Notes: generated by a model from the sequence alone, not told the origin. DNA of 64,000 nt from Tessaracoccus sp. OS52 (GCF_020687685.1 NZ_JAJEWM010000002.1:296273-360272), one strand, 5' to 3'; counted from the stretch's first letter, positions 51,561 to 60,150 are shown. A program made the numbers and translations.

Positions 51561-52429
51561 TGACCACTTTCGTCCAGAGCCTCATCGCCGGGCTCTCAGA
51601 AGGCTCCATCTTCGCCCTGATGGCACTCGGGATGGTGCTGGTGCTCCGCGCCACCACCATCCTGAACTTCGGCCACGCGGTGAACTTCATGGCGGCGCCG
51701 GTGCTGGTGCTCTTCATGACCAAGGCGGGGATCCCCCTCCTGGTGGCCAGCGCCATCGCCCTGGTCGCCGTCTTCGTCCTCGGCCTGGTGATCGAGCGGG
51801 TCACCATCCAGCCGTTGTTCAACGCCGAGCACCTCCCGCAGGTGTTCGCCACCGTCGCCGTCCTGTTCATCGGTGAGGGCGTCGTCCGCAGCCTGGTGGC
51901 CGTTCCGCAGCGGGTCCCCCCGATGATGGGCGACGCGGTGCTGCGGGTGGGGGGCGTGGCGCTCAACCCCCAGTACCTGCTCTCCATCGCGGTGCTGGTC
52001 GTGTGCCTCGTTGCGCTGGTGGTCGTCTTCCAGCGCACCTCGACTGGCAGGGTGCTGCGGGCGACGACGGAGAGCGTGCGCGGGGCGTCGCTCGTCGGCA
52101 TCAACACCAAGCGGGTCTTCCTGATCACGTGGGCTGTGGCCGCCGTGCTGGGTGCGGTGGCCGGCCTGCTGGCCGCCCCCGTCTACCTGGTCTCTGCGGA
52201 CATGGGTGCGAGGGCCGCCAACATGGCCTTCGTCGGCATGGCGCTCGGCGGCTTCGGCAGCATCCCCGGGGCTGTCCTCGGCAGCCTATTGGTGGGCGTG
52301 ACCAACGTGCTGGCCTCCACCTATGTCTCCACCACCCTCGGTGACGGTGCGGGCTTCCTGCTGATCATGCTGGTCCTGCTCGTTCGCCCCCAGGGCATCC
52401 TGGGAACCCCGTCTGGAGCCAGAGCATGA
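51560..52429 (+). CDS. LIV-type ABC transporter permease (LivH-like)
   Basis: 289 aa, eight or nine helices. SLIAGLSEGSIFALMALGMVL and RATTILNFGHAVNFMAA are the LivH hallmarks; GAVAGLLAAPVYLVSADMG near the C-terminus. ATG overlaps the previous stop by one base (TGATG). Confidence 0.93.
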   Translation: MTTFVQSLIAGLSEGSIFALMALGMVLVLRATTILNFGHAVNFMAAPVLVLFMTKAGIPLLVASAIALVAVFVLGLVIERVTIQPLFNAEHLPQVFATVAVLFIGEGVVRSLVAVPQRVPPMMGDAVLRVGGVALNPQYLLSIAVLVVCLVALVVVFQRTSTGRVLRATTESVRGASLVGINTKRVFLITWAVAAVLGAVAGLLAAPVYLVSADMGARAANMAFVGMALGGFGSIPGAVLGSLLVGVTNVLASTYVSTTLGDGAGFLLIMLVLLVRPQGILGTPSGARA

Positions 52430-53463
52430 GCACGCCAACTGAAGTGGTCAGGGCCGAGGGCGCGCTCGCCCCCGTCGAGGGCTCGGAGCCACCCAAGGCG
52501 GTGAGCGCCAGGGTCCCCACGCCGGCGAAGATCGGCATCATGCTCGTCGGCGCCGCCGCACTCATCGCGTTGCCACTCCTGCTGGGGGACTACCGGCTCC
52601 TGCTGGCCAACATGATGCTGATCAACGGCATCGTGGTGCTCGGCCTCGTGCCGCTGCTGGGATGGAGCGGGCAGTTCGCCTTCATCAGCGCATCCTTCAT
52701 GGCCGTGGGCGCCTACACCGGCGGCCGGCTGCTGAACCTGGTCGACGGACTGCCGCTGGAGGTCGGACTGCTCGTCGGCCTGGCGGCCGGGGCGTTGGTC
52801 GGGTTGGCCTTCGGCGCGCTGGCGGTCCGGGTCAAGGGCTACTACCTGGCCGTCGTGACGGTGTCGTTCATGTTCGTCGTCGAGATGATCGCCCGCGAGG
52901 GCGGCGAGGTGACCGGCGGCGTCGACGGCTTCCTGATCTCGGCCCCGCCCGTGCTGGTGCTGGGGATGAACCCGCTGAAGGGGCTGTCCACCTACTACAT
53001 CGGGCTGTTCCTCACCGTCGTCGTGCTCCTGTTCGTCCTGTGGTTGCGTCGGACCTCGCTCGCGCGCGGCTGGGCCGCGCTGAGCGTCGACGAGCGCTTC
53101 GGCGAGGCCGTCGGCGTCAACCCGTACCGCTCCCGGCTGATCGCCTTCGTGATCGCCTCGAGCATCATCGGCCTGGCCGGTGCCTGGTACGCGGTCGTGA
53201 CCCAGTACATCCAGCCCCACACTTTCGGGTTCGGGCTGATGATGACCCACTTCGTGTTCCTCATCGTCGGTGGCGTCAAGTCGCCGATCGGGGCCTGGAT
53301 CTCGGCGATCGTTCTCACGGTCGCTTCGGAGTACATCCGCTCGTTCGCGGGCATCAGCGAGATCGTCTACGGCGTCACCCTGCTGCTCGCGGTGCTGTTG
53401 ATGCGCCGCGGCATCGCCGGTGTCATCGAGAAGATCACCCGGACCAGGGAGAGGTGGGCCTGA
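52426..53463 (+). CDS. LIV-type ABC transporter permease (LivM-like)
   Basis: 345 aa, about ten helices. LLGWSGQFAFISASFMAVGA and VRVKGYYLAVVTVSFMFV match LivM; SVDERFGEAVGVNPYRSRL is the EAA-type coupling loop. A ~40-residue charged N-terminal tail is longer than usual. ATGA overlap with livH-like gene. Confidence 0.93.
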   Translation: MSTPTEVVRAEGALAPVEGSEPPKAVSARVPTPAKIGIMLVGAAALIALPLLLGDYRLLLANMMLINGIVVLGLVPLLGWSGQFAFISASFMAVGAYTGGRLLNLVDGLPLEVGLLVGLAAGALVGLAFGALAVRVKGYYLAVVTVSFMFVVEMIAREGGEVTGGVDGFLISAPPVLVLGMNPLKGLSTYYIGLFLTVVVLLFVLWLRRTSLARGWAALSVDERFGEAVGVNPYRSRLIAFVIASSIIGLAGAWYAVVTQYIQPHTFGFGLMMTHFVFLIVGGVKSPIGAWISAIVLTVASEYIRSFAGISEIVYGVTLLLAVLLMRRGIAGVIEKITRTRERWA

Positions 53464-54224
53464 TGGCTGCCGAAGTTCTCAAGTGCGAAGGCGTCACCGT
53501 CCGCTTCGGCGGCCTGGTGGCCGTCAACGACGTCTCGTTCACCATCGAGGAGGGCACCGTCTTCGGGCTGCTGGGACCCAACGGTGCCGGCAAGAGCACG
53601 CTGTTCAACAGCGTCACCGGCGTCGTCAAGACCAGTGAGGGCCGCGTCGAGCTGTTCGGCAACGATGTGACCGGCACGCCCGCGCACAGCCGGATGCGCT
53701 CCGGGGTGGCGCGCACCTTCCAGCTCGGCGGCCTGATCAGGGAGTTCACCGTCCTCGAGAACGTGGTGCTGGGGATCGACCACAGGGCCCGCATCGAGGG
53801 CGACCGGTTCGCCTCCGTCAAGCGCAAGAGGTTCCTGGCCGAGGCCCGGCAGGTCCTCGAGGACCTGAAGCTGAGCGAGTACGCCGACTACGAGGCCGGC
53901 GCGATCGGCTCGGGGACCCAGCGCGCGGTCGAGGTGGCGCGCTGCGTCGCCTCCGGCGCCAAGCTGATCCTCCTCGACGAGCCGGGCGTCGGTCTCACCA
54001 CGCCGGACCGCAAGTTCCTCAAGGAACTGGTCTGGCGCCTGGCGGACAGGGGCACCAGCGTCCTGATCACCGACCACGACACCGACCTGGTCCTCGGCAC
54101 CGCGGAGACGGTGCTGGCGCTCGACCACGGCACCGTGCTCCTGGTGGGTTCGGCCGACGAGGTCAAGAACGACAAGCGCGTCATCGACGCCTACCTCGGC
54201 ACGACGGAGGAGGAAACGCCATGA
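53463..54224 (+). CDS. LIV-type ABC transporter ATP-binding protein (LivG-like), unusual signature
   Basis: 253 aa. Walker A LLGPNGAGKSTLFN, Q-loop ARTFQLGGL, Walker B LILLDEPGVGLTTPD and H-loop LITDHDTD are present. The ABC signature, normally LSxGQ, reads AIGSGTQRAVEVAR, with T where G is usual and no preceding Leu-Ser. Signature partner may be supplied by the LivF-like subunit in the heterodimer. One-base overlap with the permease. Confidence 0.9.
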   Translation: MAAEVLKCEGVTVRFGGLVAVNDVSFTIEEGTVFGLLGPNGAGKSTLFNSVTGVVKTSEGRVELFGNDVTGTPAHSRMRSGVARTFQLGGLIREFTVLENVVLGIDHRARIEGDRFASVKRKRFLAEARQVLEDLKLSEYADYEAGAIGSGTQRAVEVARCVASGAKLILLDEPGVGLTTPDRKFLKELVWRLADRGTSVLITDHDTDLVLGTAETVLALDHGTVLLVGSADEVKNDKRVIDAYLGTTEEETP

Positions 54225-54934
54225 ACGACGTCGCACTGAAGGTCGACAACCTCTCGGCAGAGCGCGGAGGCGTCGAGGTGCTCTCGGGCCTCTCCTTCGA
54301 GGTTCCGATGGGCGGCACCATGTGTCTCCTGGGAGCGAACGGCGCCGGCAAGTCGACGGCCGTCGACGCCATCTGCGGGCTGGCGAAGAAGCGTGGCGGC
54401 CAGGTCCTGCACAAGGGCAACGACATCACCGGCCAGAGCTCACACCAGATCGTCAAGGGGGGCCTGGCGCAGGTCTCCCAGAACCGCGACCTGTTTCCCC
54501 AGATGAGCGTGGAGGAGAACCTGATCCTCGGTGGCATCGCCTCCAAGGGACGCAAGCGCGACATCAGCATGGACGCGATCTTTGAGAGCTTCCCCGTGCT
54601 CAAGGAGCGCATGAACCAGGCCGCGGGTTCGCTGAGCGGCGGTGAGCAGCAGATGCTGGCCATCGGGCGGGCGCTACTCACCCAGCCCGACGTCCTGCTC
54701 CTGGACGAGCCGACGGCCGGGCTCGCGCCGATCATGGTGCAGCGGGTGGTGGACAGCATCAAGTCGCTCGCCACCTCGGGGCTCACGCTGGTGGTCATCG
54801 AGCAGAACGTGGAGGTGGCCCTGGCTACCACGGAGCACATCGTGGTCCTGCGGCGCGGGGAGACGGTCTACGCGGGGACGAAGGAGGAACTCGGCAGCGA
54901 CTACCGTGCGGAGCTGACCAACTTCTACGTGTGA
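54221..54934 (+). CDS. LIV-type ABC transporter ATP-binding protein (LivF-like)
   Basis: 237 aa. Walker A LLGANGAGKSTAVD, canonical signature LSGGEQQMLAIGRAL, Walker B VLLLDEPTAGLAP and VVIEQNVEVAL as in LivF. Final gene of the plus-strand island; 113 bp of featureless sequence follow before the VOC gene. Confidence 0.93.
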   Translation: MNDVALKVDNLSAERGGVEVLSGLSFEVPMGGTMCLLGANGAGKSTAVDAICGLAKKRGGQVLHKGNDITGQSSHQIVKGGLAQVSQNRDLFPQMSVEENLILGGIASKGRKRDISMDAIFESFPVLKERMNQAAGSLSGGEQQMLAIGRALLTQPDVLLLDEPTAGLAPIMVQRVVDSIKSLATSGLTLVVIEQNVEVALATTEHIVVLRRGETVYAGTKEELGSDYRAELTNFYV

Positions 54935-55047
54935 CGCTGGACCCCTGGGTGGGCCGGTGGCGCGCAGGCGCGAGCAGTACGTCGATGCCTGCCAGCCGCC
55001 GGCTCAACCCGTTCTCAGCTGCCGGACCCGCAACTAGAGTCGGGGGC

Positions 55048-55674
55048 ATGTCCCAACTCGACCACATCGTCATCGCCGGACCCGACCTGGCGGCGCTCGC
55101 CGCCGAGTTCCACCGCCTCACCGGGGTCGCGCCCGTGTCCGGTGGGCAGCACGAGGGGCGCGGGACGGCCAACCACCTCGTCGGGCTGGGTGAGGTCCGC
55201 TACCTGGAACTCATCGGACCCGACCCCACGCAGGACGAGCCCGCGCAGCCGCGCCCGCTGCGCGTCGACGAGGTGACCGGCACCACGGTGGTCGGGTGGG
55301 CGGTGCGGCCCGACGACATCGACGCCCAGGTCGCGTCCGCCCGATCCGTCGGCTACGACCCCGGCGACCCCGCGGCAATGTCGCGCACCACGCCGTCGGG
55401 GGACGTCCTGGCCTGGCGGCTGACCTCCCCGTCGGGAGGCCTCGACGGCGCCATCCCCTTCCTGATCGACTGGCAGGACAGCGCCCATCCCTCGGGAGGA
55501 CTTCCCGAGGTGACGCTCCGCAGCTTCACCATCACCCACCCGGACACCGACGGCGTGCGCGCGGCCCTCGCTGCGGTCGGGGCGCTGGGTCCGGTGAGCG
55601 CAATCAGGCGCGGCGACGCCGTCGGACTTGCCGTGGAACTCGACACTCCCAACGGGCGGGTCCGGATCGGCTGA
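55048..55674 (+). CDS. VOC/glyoxalase-like domain protein
   Basis: 208 aa. LDHIVIAGPDLAALAAEFHRLTGV opens a glyoxalase-like domain of the two-module VOC type; NHLVGLGEVRYLELIGPD and a second module after residue ~100 follow. It resembles the Glyoxalase_3 (PF13468-like) group of unknown function. No SD; TAGAGT (55035-55040) lies 7 nt before the ATG, so probably leaderless and not part of the upstream operon. Confidence 0.82.
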   Translation: MSQLDHIVIAGPDLAALAAEFHRLTGVAPVSGGQHEGRGTANHLVGLGEVRYLELIGPDPTQDEPAQPRPLRVDEVTGTTVVGWAVRPDDIDAQVASARSVGYDPGDPAAMSRTTPSGDVLAWRLTSPSGGLDGAIPFLIDWQDSAHPSGGLPEVTLRSFTITHPDTDGVRAALAAVGALGPVSAIRRGDAVGLAVELDTPNGRVRIG

Positions 55675-55691
55675 GCGGCAGCGTCGTTGGG

Positions 55692-55730
55692 TGTGGTGGT
55701 TCTGATGGCTGACCAGCACAAACACCACAG
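55692..55730. repeat. Imperfect palindrome, left of the AbiEi/DUF559-like gene
   Basis: TGTGGTGGTTCTG...CACAAACACCACAG followed by CTAGC. It closely resembles the perfect palindrome at 56774-56813, also followed by CTAGC. The two lie in the same orientation on either side of the gene at 55814-56755. Confidence 0.65.
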
Positions 55731-55813
55731 CTAGCTGCAGGGCGGGCCCGTCGTTCTCCACAACCGCTGTGCTTGGTGGAGTTGCGCTGCGCGGCACCGC
55801 CAGAGTGTGCGGC

Positions 55814-56755
55814 ATGTATGCGAAGAAGTCGCCGAGCGGGCAGTTGCTGACGCGGGCTCGCTCGCAGGCAGGAGTCATCACGAGCCGCCAACTCGACGAG
55901 TTCGACTCGCCCCTCGGAGCTCGGCGACGGTGGATCGACGGCTGGGTCCGAATGGGCCAGGGGTACTACTGCCTGACGAAACCCTCGTTCGAGAGCTGGT
56001 GCTGGGCGGGCATCCTGAAGGCGGGCGAGACCGGGGCGATCACCGGAACGGCGGCTGGACACCTCCATGGCTTCGTTGCTGACCCGCCGCGCTCGATCAC
56101 CATCTACCACCAGCGCTGTGAGCCGCTGGCGTCGATGGGCGACGAGGACTTCGAGGTTCACTTCCGACGTGGCGTGCGGGCGGCGCGCGGGGCCCCGGGG
56201 CGCACCGCCGTCGAGGTGGCGATCCTCGACCTTGCCCGGGAGTCGACGCAGCATCAAGCCATCGCCGCCCTCACCCGTGCCGTCGCCGAGCGGATGACCA
56301 CCCCCGAACGCATCCTGAGAGAACTGGAGCAGGTCACGCGCGTTCGTCACCGAGGGGTCCTTCGGGCGTTGTGCACTGAGGCAGAGCAGGGGGTGCAGTC
56401 CGTGCTGGAGTGGCTCTTCCTGAAGGAGGTGGTCCGACGCCATGGGCTGCCTGCCCCGGCACTGCAGGTCTCGCTCGTCACAGGCACCCGAACCGACGCC
56501 GTGTTCGAAGGGTTCGGCTTCGTCGTCGAGTTGGACGGCAGACTGGGACATGAGGACGAACCCTTTCGAGACCTGGCGCGGGACAACCGCCTGACCGCGC
56601 GTGGGGTCCTGACGCTGCGCTTCGGGTGGCACGACGTCGTGGCGAGGCCCTGTGCGGTGGCGCACCAGATCAAGGAACTCCTCGAACTCAAGGGCTGGAG
56701 CGGCACGGCACGTAGTTGCCCCGAGTGTCCGCCTGTTTCGCCTGCCTCTGGCTGA
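55814..56755 (+). CDS. AbiEi-like N-terminal / DUF559 (Vsr-like) domain protein
   Basis: 313 aa. N-terminal ~60 residues (SQAGVITSRQLDEF, RRWIDGWVRMGQGYYCL) look like the AbiEi-type antitoxin winged-helix region; the C-terminal ~100 residues (SVLEWLFLKEVVRRHGL, RTDAVFEGFGFVVELDGRLGHE, RDLARDNRLTARGVLTLRFGW) match the DUF559/Vsr-like PDDEXK fold, with Asp/Glu at the E-D-E positions. Such orphan proteins are very common in actinobacteria; function unproven. No cognate AbiEii toxin is present. No SD or obvious -10 near the ATG. Confidence 0.78.
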   Translation: MYAKKSPSGQLLTRARSQAGVITSRQLDEFDSPLGARRRWIDGWVRMGQGYYCLTKPSFESWCWAGILKAGETGAITGTAAGHLHGFVADPPRSITIYHQRCEPLASMGDEDFEVHFRRGVRAARGAPGRTAVEVAILDLARESTQHQAIAALTRAVAERMTTPERILRELEQVTRVRHRGVLRALCTEAEQGVQSVLEWLFLKEVVRRHGLPAPALQVSLVTGTRTDAVFEGFGFVVELDGRLGHEDEPFRDLARDNRLTARGVLTLRFGWHDVVARPCAVAHQIKELLELKGWSGTARSCPECPPVSPASG

Positions 56756-56773
56756 TCCGGGGCTCGCGCTTCA

Positions 56774-56813
56774 CTGTGGTGGTTCTGCAGGTTCACCAGC
56801 AGAACCACCACAG
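56774..56813. terminator. 15-bp perfect hairpin between convergent genes
   Basis: CTGTGGTGGTTCTGC (56774-56788) pairs with GCAGAACCACCACAG (56799-56813), 10-nt loop. Lies between the ends of the DUF559-like gene (56755) and dhaK (56841), so likely a bidirectional terminator, and also a repeat element shared with 55692-55730. Confidence 0.65.
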
Positions 56814-56840
56814 CTAGCGGAGTCCCCGGCGCCTACTGGT

Positions 56841-57836
56841 TCAGAAGATCCGGTTCACGATCTCCGCGGGGGCCATGAGCAGGCGTTCGATCTCGTCGTC
56901 GAGCCTGACCAGCGTGATCGACGCGCCCGCCATCTCCAGCGACGTGCAGTACTCGCCGACGTAGCTGCGCGCGATGGTCATGCCCTGGGCCTGCAGCTTC
57001 TCCGCCGCGATCCCGTAGACCAGGTACAGCTCGCTGATGGGGGTACCGCCCAGGCCGTTGACCATCAGCGCGATCCGGTCCCCGGACTCGAACGGCAGGT
57101 CCGGCACGATGGCGCCGAGCACCTCGTCGACGATTTCTTCCGCCGAGACCAGCTTGGCGCGACGACGTCCCGGCTCGCCGTGGATGCCGACGCCGAGCTC
57201 CATCTCGTCGTCGCCCAGGTCGAACAGCGGCGCGCCCTTGGCCGGCGGGGTGCAGGCGGTCAGCGCCACACCCATGGTGCGGGTGACGGAGTTGACCTTC
57301 TCGCCGATCGCCTTGACCTCCTGGAGGCTCGCGCCCTCCTCGGCCAGTGCGCCGCAGGCCTTGATCACGAAGAAGTTGCCGGCCACCCCTCGCCGCCCGA
57401 CGGTGTAGAGCGAGTCCTGCACCGCGACGTCGTCGTCGATGAACAGGGTGTCGCACAGGACGTCGTCGGCCTCCGCCATCTCCTGGGCCATCTCGAAGGC
57501 CATCTTGTCGCCGGTGTAGTTGTTGACCAGCAGCAGGACACCTTTGTCGGAGGCCACCCGCTTGGCGGTCTCGTAGACGTAGTCAGCCGGCGGGGCCGCG
57601 AACACGTCACCGGGACAGGCGGCGTCGAGCATGCCCTTGCCCACCACCATCACGTGCGCCGGCTCGTGGCCGGAGCCGGAGCCCTGCACGATGCTGACCT
57701 TGTCGTTGTTCGGCGCATCGGCGCGCATGATCAGGTTGTACTCGGGCACGTACTTGATGGTGTCCGGGTTGGCGAGCGCGATTCCCTTGAGCATCTCGGG
57801 AACGAACTGCTTGGGATCGTTGACGAACTTCTTCAT
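56841..57836 (-). CDS. dhaK: Dihydroxyacetone kinase subunit DhaK
   Basis: 331 aa. GSGSGHEPAHVMVVGKGMLD holds the substrate-binding loop and the His residues that form a hemiaminal with the ketone (near residue 55), LLVNNYTGDKMAFEMA and the C-terminal LMVNGLGGTPISELYL fit DhaK. It binds DHA or a related ketose; the phosphate comes via DhaL. Last gene of an aldolase-HAD-dhaL-dhaK operon. No dhaM (PTS donor) is in view. The missing DhaM leaves open whether it uses PTS or ATP directly, as in tetrulose kinases of this family. Confidence 0.9.
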   Translation of the reverse strand: MKKFVNDPKQFVPEMLKGIALANPDTIKYVPEYNLIMRADAPNNDKVSIVQGSGSGHEPAHVMVVGKGMLDAACPGDVFAAPPADYVYETAKRVASDKGVLLLVNNYTGDKMAFEMAQEMAEADDVLCDTLFIDDDVAVQDSLYTVGRRGVAGNFFVIKACGALAEEGASLQEVKAIGEKVNSVTRTMGVALTACTPPAKGAPLFDLGDDEMELGVGIHGEPGRRRAKLVSAEEIVDEVLGAIVPDLPFESGDRIALMVNGLGGTPISELYLVYGIAAEKLQAQGMTIARSYVGEYCTSLEMAGASITLVRLDDEIERLLMAPAEIVNRIF

Positions 57837-57877
57837 TTTCTACCCCTTGCGTTGGTTGGAGTTGCGGTGTTGGTCTG

Positions 57878-58513
57878 TCAGTCGTCCGGCCAGGTGTCGG
57901 CCAGCTTCTCCGCGATCACGGCGACGGCGGTGGCGCCCGCGTCGACGGAGCCGATGCTGCGCTCACCCGTGTAGGAGGCGCGGCCCCGTCGGGCCTGCAT
58001 CGTCGAGGTGGCGTCGGCGCTCTCACGGGCCGTGGTGGCGAAGGCCCGCATCGCCTGCTTCGGCGAGCTGCCCTTGGCGAGCTCGGCCTCGAGCGCGTCG
58101 GTGGCCGGGACGAGGGCGTCGAGGAGGGTCTTCTCACCCAGTTCCGCGTGTCCGCGGGCCTTGATGCCTTCGACGGCGGCGCGCAGCCCGCGCACGACGT
58201 CGTCGGCGGTGAACTCCTGCGACCCCTTCAGGGTGGTGCCCATCCGCAGGAACGCGGTACCCCAGATGGGACCGGACGTCCCCCCGATGCGGGCGGAGAA
58301 CGCCATCGCGACCTTGGAGATGAACACGCCCGGGTCGGCGCGGTCGAACTCGTCCCACTTCTCCTTGATGATCTCGAAGCCGCGGGCGAGCGAGTAGCCG
58401 AAGTCGCCGTCGCCCACCACCGCGTCGAGTTCGCCGAAGTAGCGCTCGTTCTCCAGGATCGTGTCGGTGATGGTGGTGATGACGCGCTCGACGTCGGTGA
58501 GTGTTCCCGGCAT
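57878..58513 (-). CDS. dhaL: Dihydroxyacetone kinase subunit DhaL
   Basis: 211 aa. ELDAVVGDGDFGYSLARGF (nucleotide-metal binding Asp cluster, about 30-48), GGTSGPIWGTAFLRMG and TMQARRGRASYTGERSIGSVDAGA are canonical for DhaL. It carries ADP/ATP and phosphorylates the substrate bound by DhaK. ATG overlaps the stop of the HAD gene by one base (TGATG). Confidence 0.92.
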   Translation of the reverse strand: MPGTLTDVERVITTITDTILENERYFGELDAVVGDGDFGYSLARGFEIIKEKWDEFDRADPGVFISKVAMAFSARIGGTSGPIWGTAFLRMGTTLKGSQEFTADDVVRGLRAAVEGIKARGHAELGEKTLLDALVPATDALEAELAKGSSPKQAMRAFATTARESADATSTMQARRGRASYTGERSIGSVDAGATAVAVIAEKLADTWPDD

Positions 58514-59289
58514 CAGCTGTTCCTCCTTGATTCGTCGATGAGGCGCCGCAGGTCCGCCAGCTCGACCATGCGGCCGCCGAACTCCGCCGCCTCGGGCGTT
58601 GATGGGACGGGGTTGTCGGGGTCGCCGAGGTGGGGGAGCACACGGGCTGCGCCCGGGAACTCCTCGTCGACGGTGTAGGTGCTGGTGGTGACGAGGGTGG
58701 TGAGGCCGGCGGCCAGCGCCGCGCGGCAGCCGATGTCGCTGTCCTCGACCACCAGGCAGTCGGCCGGGTCCAGCCCGAGGTCGTCGAGCACCTTGAGGTA
58801 GATGTCCGGCGCCGGCTTCTTCTTCTCCACGATGTCGCCAGCGAAGACGTGGCACCGCGCCGCGCCCTCGGTCCCGACGGCGTTCTCCAGCACGGCGCGC
58901 ACCGACGCCTCTGCCGACGTCGAGGCGACGGCCACCGTCCAGCCTGCGTCGAGGGCCTCGGTGATGATCCGGTGGATCCCGGGCCGCGCCGGCAGTTCCC
59001 CGGCGCGGGCGCGTTCCTGGAAGAGGGCGGACTTGCGCTTGTGCAACGCCGCGATCAGTTCGGCGCGCGCCTGCTCGCCCTCGTGGCCGTGCTCCGCGCA
59101 GAACTCAGGTGTCAGCACGCTGGCCATGCGTTCCTTGCCGCCGCCGATCTGGAGGCGCCGCCCGTACTCCTCTTTGCTCCACCGGATCGGCAGCTCGAAT
59201 TCGGCGAAGGCCTGGTTGAAGGCCGGCAGGTGCCCGTCGAGCTCGGTGTCGGCGAGCACGCCGTCGCAGTCGAAGATCAGCGCCACCAT
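58513..59289 (-). CDS. HAD-superfamily phosphatase (CbbY/beta-phosphoglucomutase-like)
   Basis: 258 aa. Motif I FDCDGVLADTE, cap domain 20-100, motif II VAVASTSAEAS, motif III KKKPAPDIY, motif IV VVEDSDIGCRAAL. Resembles CbbY and sugar-phosphate phosphatases. Positioned between the aldolase and dhaL, so it may act on a sugar phosphate entering or leaving the DHA pathway. Confidence 0.9.
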   Translation of the reverse strand: MVALIFDCDGVLADTELDGHLPAFNQAFAEFELPIRWSKEEYGRRLQIGGGKERMASVLTPEFCAEHGHEGEQARAELIAALHKRKSALFQERARAGELPARPGIHRIITEALDAGWTVAVASTSAEASVRAVLENAVGTEGAARCHVFAGDIVEKKKPAPDIYLKVLDDLGLDPADCLVVEDSDIGCRAALAAGLTTLVTTSTYTVDEEFPGAARVLPHLGDPDNPVPSTPEAAEFGGRMVELADLRRLIDESRRNS

Positions 59290-59292
59290 GGC

Positions 59293-60150
59293 TCAGGCCC
59301 TCCCCGCGCTGCCGAAGACCTTGGCCATGTCCATGGCGAGTTGACGCATGGCCGCAGCCTGCACGTCGAACAGCTTGACCGGCTCCCACTTGTCCTTGGC
59401 CTCGCACTCCTTCAGGTGCTCCAGGCCGGACTTCATGAACGCGTGCTTCAGGGCGGTTGAGATGTTGACCTTGGCCGTTCCGCGGGAGATCATCTCGCGG
59501 AACTGGTCGTCGGACAGACCACTGCCGCCGTGCAGCGCGATGGGGACGGGGTGGGCCTCGACGATGGCGCTGACGCGGTCGAAGTCCAGGACCGGAGCGG
59601 TCTTGTAAGCGCCGTGGGCGTTGCCCAGGGCCGGCGCGAAGACGTCGACGCCGGTGGCCTCGAGGTAGCGCAACTGGACGTCGAGGCTCTGGCGTTCGCT
59701 GGGGGCGTCGCTGCCGAGGCCGTCCTCGACGCCCATGATGGCCTCGATCTCGCCCTCGACCGCGGCGCCGTGCCGCCGGGCCTCCTCGACCACCTCGATC
59801 GTCTGGCGCTGGTTCTCCTCCACGGGCAGTTCGTGGGCGTCGAAGAGCACCGAGTTCCAGCCGTTCTCAAGGCACTCTGTGATCACTGCCCGGTCCGGGC
59901 AGTGGTCCAGGTGCAGGGCGACGGGGACGGCGAGGTCGCGCGTCAGCGACTCCCAGATGGCACGGATGGTGCGTGCCCCCATCTGCTTGACGGTCTTGAC
60001 CGACGTCTGCACGATCAGCGGCGAGCGGACCTCGGCGGCCCCCTCGAGCACGCTGGCCATGCTCAGCTCGTTGAACACGTTGATGGCCGGGACGCCATAG
60101 CGCTCCTTGAAGGCTGGCGCGAGGATCTCCGGCAGCGTACTGATGGGCAT
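59293..60150 (-). CDS. Class II fructose-bisphosphate aldolase family protein
   Basis: 285 aa. ALHLDHCPDRA (zinc His and catalytic Asp), ELPVEENQRQT..HGAAVEGEIEAI (family Glu), NAHGAYK and ALHGGSGLS (zinc His), VNISTALKHAF. A GatY/KbaY/FbaA-type zinc aldolase forming or splitting a ketose phosphate with dihydroxyacetone phosphate. AGGAGCAACG precedes the ATG at 60150. First gene of the operon with HAD, dhaL, dhaK: a ketose or DHA utilisation route. Confidence 0.9.
   Translation of the reverse strand: MPISTLPEILAPAFKERYGVPAINVFNELSMASVLEGAAEVRSPLIVQTSVKTVKQMGARTIRAIWESLTRDLAVPVALHLDHCPDRAVITECLENGWNSVLFDAHELPVEENQRQTIEVVEEARRHGAAVEGEIEAIMGVEDGLGSDAPSERQSLDVQLRYLEATGVDVFAPALGNAHGAYKTAPVLDFDRVSAIVEAHPVPIALHGGSGLSDDQFREMISRGTAKVNISTALKHAFMKSGLEHLKECEAKDKWEPVKLFDVQAAAMRQLAMDMAKVFGSAGRA

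Noticed and set aside
57878..58855. Longer DhaL reading to 58855
   Set aside because: The extra N-terminus overlaps the HAD gene in another frame and is Arg/Pro-rich; the ATG at 58513 begins directly at the DhaL domain.
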